From Emiliania huxleyi CCMP1516 (lineage: Eukaryota; Haptophyta; Isochrysidales; Noelaerhabdaceae), in NCBI RefSeq assembly GCF_000372725.1, contig NW_005201091.1:152306-216305 (forward strand): DNA of 64,000 nt. The letters are read 5' to 3'. A program made the translations under genes and the position numbers. Below the pieces are notes generated by a model. It saw only the letters and a program-made list of their open reading frames with translations, was not told the origin of the DNA and did no database searches. This document shows, piece by piece, positions 38,732-49,091 of this stretch (position 1 is its first letter; every line of letters starts with the position of its first letter).

Positions 38732-41544
38732 GCGGGGCAGGGTGCCCGCCGTCGATGGAGCAGCAGCGGATCGGGCGGTTCGAGGAGCTTCTCGGCGCGG
38801 AGATTGTCGACCTGAAGGCGCTGCGAGCCCTCTCCTGGGGCGGCATCCCCCCCCATTGCCGCGCCACGGCCTGGCCGCTGCTGCTCGGGTACATGCCGCC
38901 GAGCAGGGCCTTTCTAGGAAGCCTTCTGGGAAGCCTTCTAGGAGCCTTCTACCTTCTAGGTACATGCCGCCGAACAGGGCCTTCCGCGCCGCCGCGCTCA
39001 GCCGGCGGCGGAGGGAGTACCTCGAGTCGGTGCCGCAGCATTTTGAGGTGTCGGACGCGGAACGGTCCGAGTACGAGAAGAAGACGCTGCACCAGATCCT
39101 GATCGATGTGCCGCGCACGTCTACCAGCTCTCCCATCTTCCAGTCGCCTCTCGTGCAGCGCGCCCTCGAGCGGGTTCTCTACATCTGGGCGCTGCGCCAC
39201 CCTGCGAGCGGGTCCCATATCTCCCCATATCTCCCCATATCTCCCCATATCTCCCCATATCTCCCCATATCTCCCCATACCTCCCCATACCTCCCCATAC
39301 CTCCCCATACCTCCCCATACCTCCCCACATCTCGCCATATCTCCCTATATCTCCCCATACCTCCCCATACCTCCCCATATCTCATACCTCCCCATACCTC
39401 CCCATATCTCCCCATACCTCCCCATACCTCCCCATACCTCCCCACATCTCGCCATATCTCCCTATATCTCCCCATATCTCCCCATATCTCCCCATATCTC
39501 ATACCTCCCCATACCTCCCCATATCTCCCCATATCTCCCCATATCTCATACCTCCCCATACCTCCCCATATCTCCCCATACCTCCCCATACCTCCCCATA
39601 CCTCCCCACATCTCGCCATATCTCCCTATATCTCCCCATACCTCTCCATACCTCCCCATACCTCCCCACATCTCGCCATATCTCCCTATATCTCCCCATA
39701 CCTCCCTATATCTCCCCACACCTCCCCATACCTCCCCATATCTCCCCATATCTCCCCATATCTCACTGTCAGGTACGTGCAGGGCGTCAACGACGTGGCG
39801 ACCCCCTTCTTCCTCGTCTTGCTTGCCGACGGCTTGCCGCGCGGATCGGCGCACACGGCGGAGGACGTCGACGAGGTGCACCGGAACCTTCTAGGAACCT
39901 TCTAGGAACCTTCTAGGAACCTTTTAGGCGGAGGACGTCGACGAGGTGCACCGGAGGCAGCCGTACCTGCTCGCTCAGGCGGAGATCGGGCGGAGATCGG
40001 GGGGAGATCGGGCGGAGATCGGGCGGAGATCGGGCGGAGATCGGGCGGGGAGACGCCTCTTGCCGTTGCTACTCCCGTCGCTACTCCTTTTGGCTCGCCC
40101 AGGCGGAGGCGGACGCGTTTTGGTGCCTGAGCCGCCTGCTAGATTCGGTGCACGACAACTACACCTTCGCGCAGCCAGGCATCCAGCGAATGGTCTTCAA
40201 GCTCAAAGAGCTGGTCGCCCGCGCCGACGCCAAGCGGCACTTGATTCAATGACTGCCTGATTGAAGACTGAATCGCTTGATTAGGTCGCCCGCATCGACG
40301 CCAAGCTGCACGCGCATCTGCTCGACGAGAACCTGCAGTTCATCCAGCCCGTCGGACCTACCCTTATTGTTTTCCCTTCCTGCCCATCCCTTTTTCCGGG
40401 CTTTTCCCACTCACGCTGCTTGGCACCCCCTCGCCCTTCCCCGCACCCTCTCCCCCTCCCCCCCCTCCTCTCCCTGCACCAGAGGGAGCCTGCTCGCCGC
40501 TGCGCAGAAGCCCCACAGGCCTTGTCGCGCGCGCAGGTTCGCCTTCCGTTGGATGAACTGCCTAGACACTTCCTAGACACTTCCTGGACACTTCCTAGGT
40601 TCGCCTTCCGCTGGATGAACTGCCTAGACACTGCCTAGACACTTCCTAGACACTTCCTCGCAGGTTCGCCTTCCGCTGGATGAACTGCCTGCTGCTCCGC
40701 GAGTTCTCGCTCGACTTGATCCTGCGGCTGTGGGACACGTACCTGGCCGAGTACGGCGGCTCCGAGGACGTGAGCCGCATGTCCCCCACCTCCCCCGGGA
40801 CCTGAACCCACACCGGGTTCGGTACTCTGGAGGTGTGGGACACGTAGGTGAGCGACATGTCACTCGTCGAGACGTCCGACATCGGCGAGGGCTTCGCCCC
40901 CTAGAAGCGGAAGACAGCATAGAACCCGTGCTCTTGCATTCCTGTTCGTGTACTCAAAACTAGCGCTCGAGAGGACAGCGCGTGTTCCACTGCACTCGAT
41001 CGTATTCGGCCGTAGTCACTGTCCTCCTACCCCCTCGGACTCACTGTCCTCCTACCCCCTCGGACTCACGCGGTGCTCTGAAGACACCGCACAATACCGC
41101 CTTCCCACCCTGATGCCGGTGTATTCAGCACGCAGGCTTCGCCCCGCTCCACGTCTACGTGTGCGCGTCCTTGCTCACGCACTGGTCCAAGCAGCTGCTG
41201 GCGATGGACTTTTCCTAGGAACAACCTTCTACGAACCTTCTAGGAACCTTCTAGGTCCAAGCAGCTGCTGGCGATGGACTTTTCCGAGCTCGTCATGTTT
41301 CTGCAAAACCTGCCCACGTCCGGCTGGTGCGAGACCGACATGGCCGAGCTCATCTCGCAGGCCTCGGCTGCACCTCGGCTGCACCTCGGCTGCCTCTCGG
41401 CTGCACCTCGGCTGCACCTCGGCTGCACATCGGCCGGACCTCGGCTGCACCTCGGCTGCACCTCGGCTGCACCTCGGCTGCACCTCGCAGGCGTATGTCT
41501 ACAAGTCGCTCTACCACCACGCACCGGGCCACCTCCTCCAGTGA
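38251..41544 (+). CDS. TBC1D22-type Rab GTPase-activating protein
   Basis: TBC domains accelerate GTP hydrolysis on Rab GTPases in membrane traffic. After an Ala/Gly/Ser-rich start of about 160 residues come GRFEELLGAEIVDLKALR, SWGGIPPHCRATAWPLLLG, TLHQILIDVPRTS, HPASG/YVQGVNDVATPFF (the glutamine finger region), the second finger stretch QFIQ/FAFRWMNCLLLREF, LRLWDTY, GFAPLHVYVCASLLTHW and VMFLQNLPTSGW: the TBC1D22A/B order. The arginine-finger position in DVPRTS is retained. Introns as read: 38889-38959 (GT), 39212-39772 (GT), 39876-39945 (GT) or 39858-39927 (GC), 39979-40102 (GC), 40214-40284 (GT), 40347-40663 (GC), 40770-40847 (GT), 40891-41135 (GC), 41185-41254 (GT), 41361-41490 (GC). Stop TGA 41542-41544. 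Confidence 0.88.
39212..39772 (+). repeat. 10-bp minisatellite filling TBC1D22 intron 2
   Basis: About 55 units of TCCCCATATC or TCCCCATACC with occasional TCTCGCCATA and TCTCATACC variants make up nearly the whole 561-bp intron. Variants recur in blocks of about 130 bp, so higher-order duplication has occurred. The intron joins HPASG to YVQG exactly at the Rab GAP glutamine-finger loop. Confidence 0.95.
40537..40663 (+). repeat. Two extra copies of an exon start inside TBC1D22 intron 6
   Basis: GTTCGCCTTCCGNTGGATGA followed by ACTGCCT occurs at 40537, 40599 and 40664; only the last continues as the FAFRWMNCLLLREF exon. The first two run into CTAGACACTTC repeats. Each copy has its own AG acceptor (40535-36, 40597-98, 40662-63). 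Confidence 0.9.
41361..41490 (+). repeat. 10-11-bp minisatellite in TBC1D22 intron 10
   Basis: Units of CACCTCGGCTG with GC donor after CTCGCAG and the same CTCGCAG at the acceptor side. Similar CACCTCGGCT units occur in BCS1 intron 6 (9205-9340). Confidence 0.85.
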
Positions 41545-42375
41545 CCGTCGCCATGTCTCCCCATATCTCGCCATATCTCCCCATATCTCGCACCGGGCCA
41601 CCTCTCCTCCAGTGACAGTCGCCGACGCGCCGGCTGACGAGTGTGGGCGGCGGCTCCTCCTCCCTGTGCCGAGGCCTCCTCGACAAAGCGCGAGGGAGAC
41701 GCACAGCCTCAACGCGTGTCGAGGGGCTCCACAGCTACGCACGTACGAGGCTTCGCCGTCGGCGCCGAATCTGACTCGCAGCGGCATGACGTGAGGCGCG
41801 CGGCGCGAGAGGCCGAGGTGGTTGTCGTGCACGCGCCGCGCGGTGGCACATAGAGAGTGCGAGCTTGGATGCGCTTGCTGCTCCCACGTGGCTCGGAAAC
41901 GTTTCCCAGTATACAAAATATATACGATACACAAGAGCCGCGCACACACCTCGCCACGTACGCACGACGCAGTGCCAGTGTGGGCTGTGGGACACTTCAC
42001 GCACGCACTGTGTCCGTGTGAAACCGGCGGGCGGCACAGCGTCAGCGACCGCTCCAAGCGACTCAGTCCTCTCACTTCCCAGCCGGCCCGCCCCCGGCCG
42101 GACCCCACAGACGACGCTCTCCCGACCGCGTTCTCTCGACCGCGCTCTCTGCAACGCCACAGAGGGGGGGGGGGGGAAGGGGGGGGGGAAGGGAGGTGGA
42201 GTGCCGGATGGGGCGGGCTCGGGACTGTGGTTGGGCTAGTCGTCGTCGGCCTCCCCTACCCCACGGTACCCGAACCCACCATCCCCCTACCCCAAGGTAC
42301 CCGAACCCACCCTACCCTACCCCACGGTACCCGAACCCACCCTCCCCTACCCCACGGTACCCGAACCCACCTGGG
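41545..42375. other. Intergenic between convergent genes, with terminal duplications
   Basis: 41591-41624 repeats the TBC1D22 gene end (GCACCGGGCCACCT, then CTCCAGTGAC with its stop codon) 70 bp downstream, with CATATCTCCC units between. 42232-42260 repeats the end of the next gene (GGGCTAGTCGTCG-type, stop codon of the minus gene included). Between 42249 and 42370 are about 24-bp units CCTACCCCACGGTACCCGAA plus CCCA. 41640-42170 shows nothing recognisable. Confidence 0.6.
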
Positions 42376-43875
42376 CTAGTCGTCGGCCTCCCACCGGAGC
42401 AGCACCCGCGCGCTCGGGCTGGTGGCGGGCCGGAAGGCCGTGTGGAGCTCGATGTCGCCTGTTCACAGCTCGAGGTGTGAAGAGACGCCGTTCACAGCCG
42501 GACGGCGGTGTGTGGGGCTCGATGTCGCCTGGCTCGGTAGTGAGGGCGGCTGGACTGCCCCTGCCATGGAAGGGAGGGGAAGGGCGGGGTGTGGTGGGGG
42601 GTGGGGGGTCGGGAGGTGTGGCGGGGTAGGGGGGGGAGAGGGGGAAGGAGAGGGGGGCGGAGAGGGGGGCGGAGAGGGGGGCGGAAGGGGGGCGGAGACA
42701 GCGCGCACCTGCCTCCTGCACGCAGCGCGAGGGTCTGGCCGGGCGGGATGAGGCAGGCGAGCAAGCGCATCTCCTCTGGCTCCAGCGCCTGAGGCGAGAT
42801 GTGGCGAGATGGGGCGAGATGTGGCGAGATGTGGCGAGATGTGGCGAGATGTGGCGAGATGTGGCGAGATGTGGCGAGATGTGGCGAGATGTGGCGAGAT
42901 GTGGCGAGATGAGGCGAGATGTGGCGAGATGAGGCGAGATGTGGCGAGATGTGCCGAGATGTGGCGAGATGTGGCGAGATGTGGCGAGATGTGGCGAGAT
43001 GTGGCGAGATGTGGCGAGATGTGGCGAGATGTGGCGAGATGTGGCGAGATGTGCCGAGATGTGCCGAGATTTGCCGAGATCGCATCTGCTCTGGGTTCAA
43101 CTGCCGTGGGGTAGGAGAGGCGCACCCCCTCGCCCTCGTCGCAGACGGAGGCAAGGGTCGGTTCGGGTACCGTGGGGTAGGGAAGGGTGGGTTCGGGTAC
43201 CGTGGGGTAGGGAAAGGTGGGTTCTGGTACCGTGGGGTAGGGGAGGCGCACCCCCTCGCCCTCGCCGCAGACGGAGGCATCGTCATGGCCGTCGAGCACC
43301 GAGATGGCGACGTGGGGCGGCAGGGCGACGCCGCGCACAAAGGAGGCCTGGCCGCGGGGGCGGGGAGAGGGGGGCAGGGTTGGGGGGGCTGCCACACCGG
43401 CTGCTGACGGCGGTGGGTGGCACAGAGGGCGTTTGGTGGGCGGCTGCAGCGGCGCCGGCTGCTGCTCGATGCGGATGTCCCCTCTCGCGAATGCAAAGGA
43501 GCCGGCGAGCGCCGCGATGGATCCCACCCCGCAGCGGTGGTGCCTCCTCTGCGACACGATCCTCTCCACCTTGAGCTCGCATCCAGAGTGCGCCATCCAC
43601 GATCCTCCCCCGCGCACCATCGCCACGGAGCGGAAGGAGCCGTGCTGCTGCGCGCCGCTGCTGGTGCCCCAGGCGCCGATGCGCAGCAGCGCGGGCAGCG
43701 TCGCCTCGGGATTGATCTCGCGGGCAAGAAGGGAGGAGGATGAACATCGAGGCTCGAGAGCGGGAGGAAGCACGAGCGACGGCGGGCCGGCGACGCTGGC
43801 GGCCATCTCCGCGAGGCTCTTGCGCTGTCGCTTCGCGGCGGGCTGAGCGGCAGCGCGGCTGGCTACACTCGTCAT
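42376..43875 (-). CDS. Unassigned three-exon protein
   Basis: ATG 43873-43875 (MTSVASRAAAQPAAKRQRKS, nuclear-localisation-like). Exons as read: 43875-43252, 42788-42713 and 42458-42376 (TAG). Intron 1 (42789-43251, GT-AG) holds 24-bp and 10-bp repeats; intron 2 (42459-42712) is GC-AG. Spliced, exon 1 ends HVAISVLDGHDDASVCGEGEG, joined to ALEPEEMRLLACLIPPGQTL, ALRAGG and DIELHTAFRPATSP. About 260 residues. No family recognised. Each intron contains one more copy of an exon edge, as in BCS1 and TBC1D22. Confidence 0.6.
42789..43251 (-). repeat. Minisatellites in intron 1 of the 42.4-43.9 kb gene
   Basis: 42793-43080 is about 29 units of a 10-bp repeat (GATGTGGCGA on plus). 43150-43240 holds about three copies of a 24-bp unit (TTCGGGTACCGTGGGGTAGG plus 4), the reverse complement of the unit in BCS1 intron 6 and at 42249-42370. 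Exon-edge copies (GAGGGCGAGGGGGTGCGCCT on minus) stand before and after it. Confidence 0.9.
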
Positions 43876-44104
43876 GCGCCACCTCTGAGAGGATGATAAA
43901 TGAACAGCGAGGTGGCGGAGGATGGAAGGCGAGAGTGAGTGTTCGCGATGAGTCCTCTTTTTTATTTTTTTCTCCTAATCCTGCCTCTTGTTCCAGGCCC
44001 CTCCACCTTCTCCCTTGTGTTGTGGTTCCGGTTTCTCTATACACATGGCGCTCGCTTTTCTCTTTCGCGGTGTGTGCCAGTCCGCGCCAGTCCGCGCCCT
44101 TTGT

Positions 44105-44640
44105 CGTGCAGTGTAAAGAAAGAAAGAAAGAATCACACAACCCAAGGGAGGGATGGGAGAACGGCACGCCGCCACCACACAGGGATTTTAAGGAGAGGAG
44201 TGTGGTGCGCTAGCCGTCGCCCACCCTGGGGAGTCTGCCTCTTCGTATCTCTTTTCGCAGTCTCTCGCCGCTTCTCGCTGCAACCTTCATGCCACCTCGC
44301 GGCCGTCCCACTCTCGTCGGTCTCTCCCTTGTCACTTCCTCCTCTGTCGCGTCGTTCTCTTCTGCCTCGTCCTGCGACGCCGCCGCCTGCCGGTCCCTTG
44401 AGCCTTGTTCTCGCGGCTTCTTTCGCCTTGCGCAACTCCGTCCTCCTCGCGGCGTATCCTGGCCCCTCGAGTCTATCAAGCTCCCCTCGCGCAAGGACCA
44501 CATTTCTGACTCCCACTCCGATCATTTGCCTACACGTCATGTTGTTGCTCAGGTCCACTCTCTCTTCGAACACTCGTGCCTCTACGGATGATGCCGGCGC
44601 TGGGGTCCCCTTCGGGTGCATCGTGACATCTGACAACTGT
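44105..44640 (-). mobile_element. Element T, minus-strand copy
   Basis: Carries the coding tail (DLSNNMTCRQMIGVGVRNVV, GRPRGGMKV) and the conserved 3' end with a (TTTC)n tail at the 44105 side. Compared with copies at 15.6 and 16.4 kb it extends further 5' (HPKGTPAPASSVEARVFEE). Broken. Confidence 0.6.
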
Positions 44641-44812
44641 CACAACTGTCGTGCAGTGTGCTGTGAGAGAGGGTCGCCACAACTCTCTTTTGTGCGCAGT
44701 AAAATTCTCTCTTCCGCCTCGCAAACACGCGGCGCGAAGCCTCCCCTCCGCCGCCCTCTGCGCCGCCCTCTCCGCTGCTCCCGCGGCCCACGCCGCCTCT
44801 GTCACTCGGCCC

Positions 44813-45730
44813 ATGTGGAAGAAGTGGGCAACCGCCGAGGAGGACTTTCTTTGCCCGCGCGCCGACGACGACGAGACCGACGAAGAACAGGCGCAGCTCC
44901 TTCGGCTCCTGGCGCAGCGCAGCCGCCAGCGGCGAGACTCTGCGGCGAGGGAGTGGCTACCGCGTGGCGCCGACGGGTCAGACTCGGACAACGAGGAGGA
45001 CGAGGATGGCTTCGTGCCGCCGCCCGGGTGGCGGAGCGTGCGCCAGACGGCTGCCAACGGCGAGCGGCGCAACGCGTTTGTGTGGACCGACGGCAGGCGC
45101 ACTGCAAACTCGCTCACTGCGGCGTGGGATATGCACCGCTCAGACTTGCAGGCGGCGGGCGGAGCGTCGGCCGAGACGAGCGGGCTGCGAGCAGCCGCTG
45201 CGCGGGAGGCGATGGCCGCGGGAGGCAGCGGCGTTGCGAGGTGGCCGGCGCCGGAGGACGATGAGGAGGACGATGATGAGGAGGAGGAGGACTTGCTCAC
45301 GAGCGGGCTGCCTCTCTCCGAGCTGCTGGAGAGCCTGCTGCTTGGGGAGGACGAGGCGGGGGAAGGGCAGGCGGGAGGCGCCCCCGGCGAGCCGGCGGGA
45401 GGGAGCTTCGCTTGGGGCGGAGGCGCCGCCTCTCCGAGGATGGGCGAGGGCGGCGGCGCAGAAGTCCGAGGGGCGGGGCTGCCGCCGGGGCCGGCGGCGG
45501 CGCGGGCGTGGGCGGCGCAGGAGTCGGTGGAGGCCGAGGTGGAGGCGCTGCTGCAGGACGAGAGCCTGCAGGAGGAGCTGCTTCAGCTGTTTGGCGACCT
45601 GCTGACGGAGGAGGAGGGCGCGGCCCTCGGGCTCGCGGAAGGAAACGCGGGCGAGGAGGACCGGATGGGCGTGGACCAGGGCGGAGGGGCTGGCGGAGGG
45701 GAGGTGGTGGATCTGGACGAGCTGGATTGA
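44813..45730 (+). CDS. Acidic low-complexity protein
   Basis: ATG 44813 (MWKKWATAEEDFLCPRADDD) chosen because the frame upstream runs into the element T copy. 305 residues, rich in Glu, Asp, Gly and Ala, with WSVRQT-like motifs absent but PPPGWRSVRQTAANGERR and FVWTDGRRTANSLTAAWDMH possibly forming a small folded region. The C-terminus is leucine/acid-rich (LQDESLQEELLQLFGDLLTE) and ends DLDELD. A nuclear acidic protein is a guess; no family recognised. Confidence 0.5.
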   Translation: MWKKWATAEEDFLCPRADDDETDEEQAQLLRLLAQRSRQRRDSAAREWLPRGADGSDSDNEEDEDGFVPPPGWRSVRQTAANGERRNAFVWTDGRRTANSLTAAWDMHRSDLQAAGGASAETSGLRAAAAREAMAAGGSGVARWPAPEDDEEDDDEEEEDLLTSGLPLSELLESLLLGEDEAGEGQAGGAPGEPAGGSFAWGGGAASPRMGEGGGAEVRGAGLPPGPAAARAWAAQESVEAEVEALLQDESLQEELLQLFGDLLTEEEGAALGLAEGNAGEEDRMGVDQGGGAGGGEVVDLDELD

Positions 45731-46409
45731 GGAGTCCGAGTCGCCGTGCGCGGAGAGCTTGTAAATAAATACTGGGCTGGGTTTTTAGGCATTGTGGGGT
45801 TGGCACTCCCGTCGACCCTCATGACCTCCTGCGGTCTCTGAGATGGACACCAGTGGGTGTGGGACCACAGCCAGGATACACTCGAAGGCTGGGTAAGCAG
45901 TAGAGGTCGATACTCGACGCGTCCCACATGGTTGTGTCGCTGTCGGCACGCTGTCGACAGGATGTCGAGCGACACCGGTGGCAGTGCCACCCAGGAGTGG
46001 TCGGGCGGTCTCCCGTCATGAGAGAGCCACCATGTAATCCGTATGATGGTTCCTGACAACCGCCTCAGTCAACTTTCGTCACAGTTCCCGCTCTGAAAGG
46101 AGCTGCGGGTCAGTTCGACAGCTGGAGCTGTGTCGCCGGCGTGCGGCGGCCTGCCTCCGGAGGTGCCTCTGAGGTGGACATTTTTTTGTCACCGTGAGAG
46201 AACGCGTTCGAATTTTTACTCCGGAACTTAAACTTCACACGCGCACCGGCCAGGGCTACAATAGTGCCAGTGAGGCGGAGGCGCGAGTCGGAAGGCCGCG
46301 ACCGTCAAGTGTTCCCTTCGTTTTCCTACAATCGCTGTGAACCCAGCCACGTAAAAACGGACACCTCTCTTGTCTCTACTGGGTGTCTGCGAGATGGGTT
46401 TCTTATTGG
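45731..46409. other. Intergenic, nothing recognised
   Basis: TAAATAAATACTGG at 45762-45775 may mark the 3' end of the acidic-protein gene. The rest shows no coding or repeat match within this window. Confidence 0.4.
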
Positions 46410-46850
46410 GTAAACAGAAACAGGTCCCCGCCCGTGCGATCTTTGTGCAGGATTCTTTCTGGGTGTGGTCGGCGACTAGCCGGGGTCGTCCACGTCCTCC
46501 TCCGGGTAAATAAAATAAAAGAGCAGCCTGCATCTCACCTGGTCCTGGAGAGAGATTGTGTGTGTGCGGGAGTTGGTTTGTCGGGAGGGAGGGGCAGGCT
46601 GCTCACCCACGTGCACCGGGCCAGTGCTTGCACTTTGAATGCCGTGGGGCTCCTGCCCGTGTCCGGGTGTGGAGATGCGAGGGTCGCCCCCCCTTTGCCC
46701 CACCACTTGTGTGTGTGGAGAAATTTACCTTACCTTACCTTACCTTATCCTGGAGAGAGAGATGGGCGACGCACGAACACAGAGCGCACGCAGTGCGCAC
46801 CCCGCCCCGCTCGCCCTATAACATGGGTCTCCGAGGTCGGTTCGACTGGT
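46410..46850 (+). repeat. Dispersed repeat C, copy 1, with inserted repeat
   Basis: 46424-46545 (CCCGCCCGTGCGATCTTTGT, CGGGTAAATAAAATAAAAGA) and 46748-46850 (GAGAGATGGGCGACG, ACATGGGTCTCCGAGGTCGG) together match the continuous copy at 49092-49310. The DNA between (46555-46745) is the repeat also seen at the left edge of the window, so it appears inserted into C. Confidence 0.65.
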
Positions 46851-47197
46851 GGGGGGCGGCGAACGTGCTGCAGAACAAGCTGACGCGGGCTAAGTACCTC
46901 GATGAGGTGACTTGGACCACCAAGAGCTGGCTGGGGCTGCAGAAGCAGCGCATCTCAGTCGTTCTTCACACGGCCATCGCAGAGCAGATTGTGAATGATT
47001 TGCCAGTGGCGGGGGTGGGGGGTGAGGAGCTAAGTGACTCGATTCGTCTAGGTAGGTAGGTAGAAAGATGAACAACAGTCAGGCTCGGACTGGACACCAA
47101 CGCGGTATGGGTGGACGCGGGACAGATGATTCGTCTTCCGGCAAGGGCGAAGAAAAAGAAAAACATCGACGAAAGGCCGGACGCGGCCTTGATCAGC
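46851..47197. other. Spacer before the 47.2 kb gene
   Basis: A plus-strand frame through 46850-47060 (KYLDEVTWTTKSWLGLQKQR, HTAIAEQIVNDLPVAG) is not GC-run artefact-like and may be an exon of an unrecognised gene, but no start, stop or family is clear. Confidence 0.3.
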
Positions 47198-47995
47198 ATG
47201 TCTGAGGAGGCGACCGAGCTCCGGCTCCTCGACGTGCCGTCGGAACTGTTAGCGAGCATTCTGCGGCAAGCGGCGCCGGCCACGCCGCCCCTCACCATCC
47301 ACAACGCGAGCGTTGCCGACGATCGCAGTGGCAGCCGCCGGCCTGGACTCACGGAGCAGCACCCCGCCTATCCGATCCTCCTCGCGAAGGTAACGGAGGT
47401 GGCACTGCGCTCCGTCTGCACTCAGTTTCGCGCCGTGCTGCCGCTGTCGCAAGCGAGGCTGCTCAACGTCGACTCGCATCGCAACGCGCCGCGGCGCGAA
47501 ACCCCGCACCGCGTGCGCGCGGGCACCAACGTGTGGCTGCCGGAGGACGTCGTGCTAAGCGACGACACGCCGACGGTCCTCGCGTACGAGGTGCGCGCCG
47601 ACAACTCTCAGTCGGAGTGCATCGGCGCCTTCTCCAGCAGCCGCGTGCGCTGGGCTGGCGGCGGCGCGGGCGAGGACGCTCTCACCTGGTACGCGGCGCC
47701 GCACCGGCACGACTTCACCTTCCGCACGCGCATGTACGAGTTCCTCCACCACATCGCGCGCCACAACCGCGTGCGGCTGCCTCACGCCCAGTGGGCGCTG
47801 GTGAGGGTGGAGCTGACGACGACGCGCGCCGCCTATTGGGTGGGCGGCCAGCTGGTTGCGGAGGCGGACCTGACGCGCGAGGGGACGCGCCGCGCGACGC
47901 TGGGCTGGTTCGGGATGGTCACCTACACGTCGGCGTACTCGTGGCGCAACGCGGTCATCCTGCAGCGGCCCGTGAGCGGTGAGTCGCACATGTAG
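47198..47995 (+). CDS. Unassigned protein with F-box-like start
   Basis: ATG 47198 (MSEEATELRLLDVPSELLAS); an earlier ATG at 47126 adds a Lys-rich stretch. The first 45 residues and ALRSVCTQFRAVLPL resemble the helices of an F-box. The rest is one folded-looking domain (VWLPEDVVLSDDTPTVLAYE, TWYAAPHRHDFTFRTRMYEF, AYWVGGQLVAEADLTREGTR) with beta-strand pattern and an ending WRNAVILQRPVSG. That part could be a lectin-like or glycosidase-like beta-sandwich, which I cannot confirm. 265 residues from the inner start. Confidence 0.55.
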   Translation: MSEEATELRLLDVPSELLASILRQAAPATPPLTIHNASVADDRSGSRRPGLTEQHPAYPILLAKVTEVALRSVCTQFRAVLPLSQARLLNVDSHRNAPRRETPHRVRAGTNVWLPEDVVLSDDTPTVLAYEVRADNSQSECIGAFSSSRVRWAGGGAGEDALTWYAAPHRHDFTFRTRMYEFLHHIARHNRVRLPHAQWALVRVELTTTRAAYWVGGQLVAEADLTREGTRRATLGWFGMVTYTSAYSWRNAVILQRPVSGESHM

Positions 47996-49091
47996 GGGCC
48001 GTGCGAGACTGCGAGTGTGGCAACGGCGGGGTGTGCCGGAGCACCTGGAGCACTTGGAGTGCGGTTGGCACCACCACACCCAGCGTGTCTTCCTGTCTGT
48101 GAGATCGACTCTGAGATGGGTTATTGGGTAAACAGAAACAGGTCCCCGGGCCGCCCGAAGGACACCTCTCTACTGTGAGATGGGTAAAAAGGAACAGGTC
48201 CCCCTCTGGGGGGGCGCGGGGGCCCCCGTGCGCCGCGCCGCAGTGCGGAAACGGGGCTCCGGCTCTATTAGTCTCTATTAGCACCAACTTCCCGAATGAT
48301 TACGGTTGATTAGATGGCAGATTTGGAGAGATTTCGAGGAGTACACACAGATAGACCCTCCAATCATCAGTAACCTCCAACCTGATCGGTCGTACTGACC
48401 GCCGACAGATCACTCCAGACAGCAGACAGGCCGACGTCTGCACGCGGCCGGCCGGGCGAGAGGCTTGACACGATCCGACCCTGCGACCCTGACGCTGCTG
48501 CTCTAGCTATCAGCCATGGACTGCTGACTGCTGCCACAATGTGCGACCGGTGCTGGCCCACTTGGCGGCCTCCCCGGTCAGTGGTGAGGCGCAGTTCAGA
48601 GCTGTCGATGGCGCGATGCCGCACTGGTCCCATATTGGTGACACTAGACCACAAAGTTTGCCGGTCCAAGAGAGAGGCACCGGCGCTGTCCTGAGAAGGT
48701 GCGTGGTCCCTCTTGACTGCCCATGCGCGCGAGGCTGTGTAGGCATAGCCTCGAGAGTGCCAGCAGCCAATCCGAGGCGACGCGCATTGCACCAAGCGTG
48801 CACACGATGGAAGGACACCTTGACCTTCCTACTGGCCGTACGATCAGGTCGTCACTGAATGCTTGATACTAAGGCCGCGAGCTATGCAGGTGATCAATGG
48901 TGCAGCACGGCACGGTCAGCAGCGCCGAAAGGATGTCGCAAGGCGTGATAGCATGGCCGCAAGTACGCCGAATTCCCGTGAAAACAACTGAAAAATCGCG
49001 CAAAAAAAGAAAAAACCAATCGGCGCCTGCGGCGGGCCATGGGACCCCATCGCCCCCCCGCATGGACACCCTCTGGGGCCCCCGCGCCGGC
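47996..49091. other. Intergenic, partial repeat matches only
   Basis: 48040-48070 carries CACCTGGAGCACTTGGAGTG as in repeat B; 48120-48200 has two CAGGTCCCC-type pieces as in repeat C. The remainder shows no gene. Confidence 0.45.

Noticed and set aside
39212-39772. Open frames rich in SPYLPISPH or GRYGEVWGG in both directions
   Set aside because: They are translations of the 10-bp minisatellite in intron 2 of the TBC1D22-like gene; a 10-bp unit is open in several frames by chance.
42800-43080. Regular repeats that could suggest a CRISPR array
   Set aside because: Units are 10 bp head to tail with no spacers, and lie in an intron of a eukaryotic gene.
46800-46860. tRNA gene suggested by a GGTTCGA box
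   Set aside because: No cloverleaf can be drawn around it and the same words occur in repeat C at 49290 without tRNA flanks.
48367-48858. Two overlapping opposite-strand frames of about 100-140 codons
   Set aside because: No motif, no consistent composition and no conserved neighbour; likely chance frames.
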